A stretch of 64,000 bases of DNA from Hirsutella rhossiliensis (lineage: Eukaryota > Ascomycota > Sordariomycetes > Hypocreales > Ophiocordycipitaceae), in contig NW_025408679.1 in the NCBI RefSeq assembly GCF_020360975.1, positions 1,240,001 to 1,304,000 of the forward strand, in the 5' to 3' direction. The position numbers were made by a program, and so were the translations under genes. This document shows positions 61,325 to 64,000 of the stretch, in pieces. Within the stretch, counting starts at the first letter, position 1; the number at the start of each line of letters is the position of its first letter. A model generated the notes under the pieces. It saw only the letters and a list, made by a program, of their open reading frames with translations, ran no database searches and was not told the DNA's origin.

Positions 61325-62010
61325 TATCGCCGCGCCGCGCTATATTATAACTACCGCGGGCCCTCGCACGCCCGCCGGCTTCTCTACTCTACGTAGCGGT
61401 ACCCCGCCTCCTAGCACGCCGGGCGACTATACTCTACCGCCTTTACGCTAGTCGACGCGTCCGCCTATATCTCTTAGTAAGCGTAGCGCGACCTATAGTA
61501 CTACTATACGGCGGCTACCTTATCTCGCCTATATAGGCCGAATAGCGTTACCGAGCGTCGAGATATAGTATAGTGCCTATTAAAATTAAGCGTCGCCGCG
61601 TACTTATAACTACTTTACCTACGCCTACGCTAAATTACGCTACCTTCCCGTTTATTACTCTCCCTTAACTTTATTCGATAGGACGCTAATATAATAGTAG
61701 TATATTAGGGATACGATCGCTGCTACTAACGCCCTCTAGGACTATACGTCCTAAAAGACGTTTAACGACTACTAAAGCGACCTTTATATATATACTCCGT
61801 TCCCCCTTTAACCTTATCCTACTATTTATCTCTAACTATCGTTTTAATATACTAAGCTTACCCGCGCTACTATATTTACGCGTTAGGCCTAAACGTACCT
61901 TAATATCTTAAAGTAATTAAGCGGTAGTTAAGGGGCGTTTATAGTTAGTTAAAATTAAGTTAGTATCCTTAGTACGTCTTACTATATCTATATCTTATTT
62001 TATTATATCT
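61325..62010 (+). pseudogene. Antisense ORF of Gypsy-3, Cys-motif family
   Basis: A plus-strand phase of about 230 codons lies between the Gypsy-3 LTR and its chromodomain, antisense to pol. Its stops are of the TAA/TAG Gln type. The N-terminal part is Ser/Thr/Pro-rich. At 61611-61643 it reads Y-F-T-Y, six residues, Y-L-P-V, i.e. C-x2-C-x6-C with all three Cys turned to Tyr, then a helical part with I-R-D-T-I-A-A-T-N-A-L and T-R-x-A-x-T-Y-L-N-I-L-K. Other phases are also fairly open here; this one was chosen for its amino-acid composition and the motif. The end is uncertain, near 62010. The function is unknown. Confidence 0.55.
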
Positions 62011-62280
62011 TACCCTTATCCTTATCCTTATTTATCCTTTGTTGCTATCTATCCTATATCTATCCCCTATCTATCTTATATTATTTCCTTTTAGTACTAT
62101 AGTTCTTTTTTATCCTTTCCTTATCCTTTAACGAGCGTCTCTTATCTCCTACCTCCTTCTCTTTCTCCCCCTTCTATCCTTTATTTCCCTTTCCTTATCC
62201 TCCGCCCTCCTCTTTATCCCTTTCTCTTACCCCTCCTTTATTATTCTCCCTTACGTTTCCCTACTATCTCTCGAATCCCT
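62011..62280. other. Gypsy-3 intergenic stretch between convergent ORFs
   Basis: C/T-rich on the + strand, with low-complexity tatcctt-type repeats. I see no further coding signal. It is the convergent junction of the antisense ORF and pol. Confidence 0.5.
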
Positions 62281-64000
62281 CTAGGGCTTATATCTCTTAA
62301 AAGTTATCTAGCGGGTACTACGATAGGTTTATATACCTTTACTATTTTATAAGTACTTATTACTATCTACCCCTCCTCCTTTACTTTTACCGCGCTTACT
62401 AGATCTCTTTAACGATATATTTAGGCTTATTATCCTCCCCGATTACTAGTAGCGGTTAGTAGTCGTCGACTACCTATCTAAGTAGTAGGTTCTCTACCGC
62501 TTAGTAGAGGAATTCTATATAGAGCCTTTTATATACCCTCTTTAGTATATTAAGCTCTATTATATATAGGCTTACTACCTTTATTATAGTATACTTTTAG
62601 TATAGCTAGTTAAGCTTCCTAAATAGCCGGTTAGTTATATATTTAGCTATATCTACCTATACCTTATCGCCTACCTTAAACCTCTCTACTAAGGCTCTCC
62701 TTTAGTTCGCTGTTTCCTTTTATCTTACCTACGCCGCGATGATAGTAGTTTATAGGAAGTTAGTTACCTCTCTTATCCTTTAAGCGAGCTCCCTCGCCCC
62801 CCTTACTTCTAGCGCTAGCGGCCCTTCCTCCCTTACTATTTAGACTAGCTCGATATCGTATTTATACGTCGTAAAGAATAGGCTTATACTTATTATCGAC
62901 GCTACGCGGTTATTTAGTATAGCTTATATATATAGTAGCTATACTCCTTAGTCGTCTTAGCTATAGTAGATATACGCTTAAAGGTATACCTATACTTCTT
63001 AGTTTACGCGCTTAGTTAACCTATCTATCTATAGGTAGTATACTAAACTTAACTTCCTTTATACTCTTATTTATTTATAGAACTCCTTTTAAAAGCTTCC
63101 TATTTAGTTCGTTCCTTTATTTAATATAATCGACCTTAGTATCCTATAGAAGCGGAAGTAAGCCTAGAGGAATCTCGTTATATATACTACTGCCCTTATT
63201 ATCGGTATCGCTTTAAGCGTTACCGCCTTTATTAGCCGGTCTATAATTACCTAAAGGTACCTCGCGCCTTTTATCTTAGTTAGCAGTAGTTTAACTATAA
63301 AGTCTATTAATAGGTATATAAATAGTTAGGACGGCGGTAGTAAGGGCTTTAGAAGTCCTTTTTAGAGTTACCTTTATATATACCCCCTCTTATATAGTCC
63401 GTAGTTCGCGACGAGCCGCCTTACCGTCGCCGACTAGCTAGGCTAGAAGAATTCTTAGGCTAGTATCGCTAAGGTCCCCTCTCTCCCTAAGTATCCTACT
63501 ACCGTTAAGTCGTATATCTATTAAGCTATCTATACCTAAAGTATATCTTATTCCTTGCCCCCCTCTCCTTTATTATACTTTAGTTTCCCTAGTACTTATA
63601 GCCTCTCCTAAAAGTATAACCGTCTCTTAATATCGATCGTATATTTACTTAGCTATACCTTTAGCTACTATTTCGGTACTAGCGATCTCTCCCTTTTATA
63701 TATTACTTAAAACACCGCCTAGTATTCCTTATCTTTCCTTAGCGCCTTTATTTATTTCTTTTATAGCTCTTAGTCGTTAAATACTAGTATAAGGTTAGCT
63801 TATTCCTAGGGTATATTTCGGCCTAAGTTTAGGTTAAGTTTTAGTCGGTTATCGCCCTTATTCGCCTCCTCCTTAGGTCGTTTAACGGGCCCCCCTACTC
63901 CGCTAACGTACGCTATCGCACCTACCCCTCCTCTACCTACCTATAGCGCCGCTACTACCGCCCTATCTCGGGCTAAGCGTCCTAGTAAGTCGGCGTGTCG
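62280..64000 (-). pseudogene. Gypsy-3 pol: integrase and chromodomain
   Basis: Reading right to left: a zinc-binding H2C2-type segment near 63530-63400, in which the His and Cys positions read Tyr (V-V-G-Y-L-G-R, Y-G-L-Y-K-R). Then the integrase core (about 63330-62850) with I-D-F-I, I-I-D-R-L-I-K-A and R-S-I-I-L-N-K-G-T-N, where the second catalytic Asp is now Asn. Then a GPF-like region (about 62720-62560) with F-R-K-L-N, and the chromodomain (about 62480-62290) with D-N-K-P-K-Y-I-V-K-E-I. RT would lie beyond 64000. Gln-type stops throughout. Confidence 0.82.

Larger units (their letters stand above)
60746..64000 (-). mobile_element. Gypsy-3 element, 3' part
   Basis: The probable 3' LTR is 60746-61002 (tattaaggg to cccgtaata; 257 bp), followed by a pyrimidine run (polypurine tract on minus). 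Next comes a plus-strand ORF with its own TATA box, then minus-strand chromodomain and integrase running off the right edge. It is inserted in the Copia-1 LTR. CpG is frequent, so it is one of the younger elements. The 5' LTR and duplication are outside the window. Confidence 0.78.

Noticed and set aside
1..64000. Explaining the base composition by ordinary CpG methylation decay
   Set aside because: CpG is still frequent in the young copies while CpA/TpG are nearly absent, the opposite of simple CpG deamination. The stop pattern also points to CpA as the main target.
1..64000. CRISPR arrays, tRNA or rRNA genes, bacterial operators
   Set aside because: No regularly spaced short repeats, no cloverleaf or rRNA blocks were seen. 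The context is eukaryotic transposon DNA.

Overview
This 64 kb window looks like a block of nested LTR retrotransposons from a filamentous fungus, most likely a Pezizomycotina ascomycete with strong repeat-induced point mutation (RIP). CpA and TpG dinucleotides are almost absent by eye, TpA is very common, and CpG survives in the younger copies. That is what C-to-T change acting on both strands leaves behind. Almost every stop codon inside a recognisable reading frame is a TAA or TAG at a position where a Gln codon (or Trp) would fit. Cys and His zinc ligands have become Tyr, and catalytic Asp has become Asn. I see no host gene, rRNA, tRNA or CRISPR array, and nothing in the window looks translatable at full length. 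Element names below (Copia-1, Gypsy-1 and so on) are local labels, not database names.

Layout, left to right. A Copia-1 copy (1-3468, +) sits in a Gypsy-1 gag fragment (3469-4220), into which a second Gypsy-1 (4221-5867, +) is inserted. A tandem pair of minus-strand Copia-1 copies (5868-19561) shares one LTR. The pair is interrupted by a 1.9 kb gag-only LTR element (11453-13325), by an element with 96-bp LTRs that contains a Copia-2 remnant (14311-17129), and by an unclassified 763-bp insert (18244-19006). Next come the 3' end of a Gypsy element (19562-21172), a cluster of solo LTRs (21173-22458), and a minus-strand Gypsy-2 copy (22459-32495) that contains a structurally complete Copia-1 (23103-29447).

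From 32496 to the right edge is a deep nest. Gypsy-2 contains Copia-1 (32496 to 60745 and beyond). That Copia-1 contains a second, complete Gypsy-2 (36264-58575). The inner Gypsy-2 contains Copia-3 (37431-50725), which contains a complete Gypsy-1 (42072-49049). Most of these steps have exact 5-bp target-site duplications and LTR pairs of equal length. A Gypsy-3 (60746-64000, -) cuts the outer Copia-1 LTR. A solo Copia-3 LTR at 56783-57479 is the only stretch that still has plenty of CpA and TpG, so it probably escaped or post-dates the mutation.

The most interesting biology is an extra antisense reading frame between the pol 3' end and the 3' LTR in all three Gypsy families and in the Gypsy fragment at 19.6-21.2 kb. 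The four frames differ in sequence, but each carries a C-x2-C-x6-C motif (mostly mutated to Tyr) followed closely by a Pro. At least two have a TATA box and a pyrimidine-rich tract of their own. They look like a shared antisense cargo gene of unknown function that was once under protein-level constraint.
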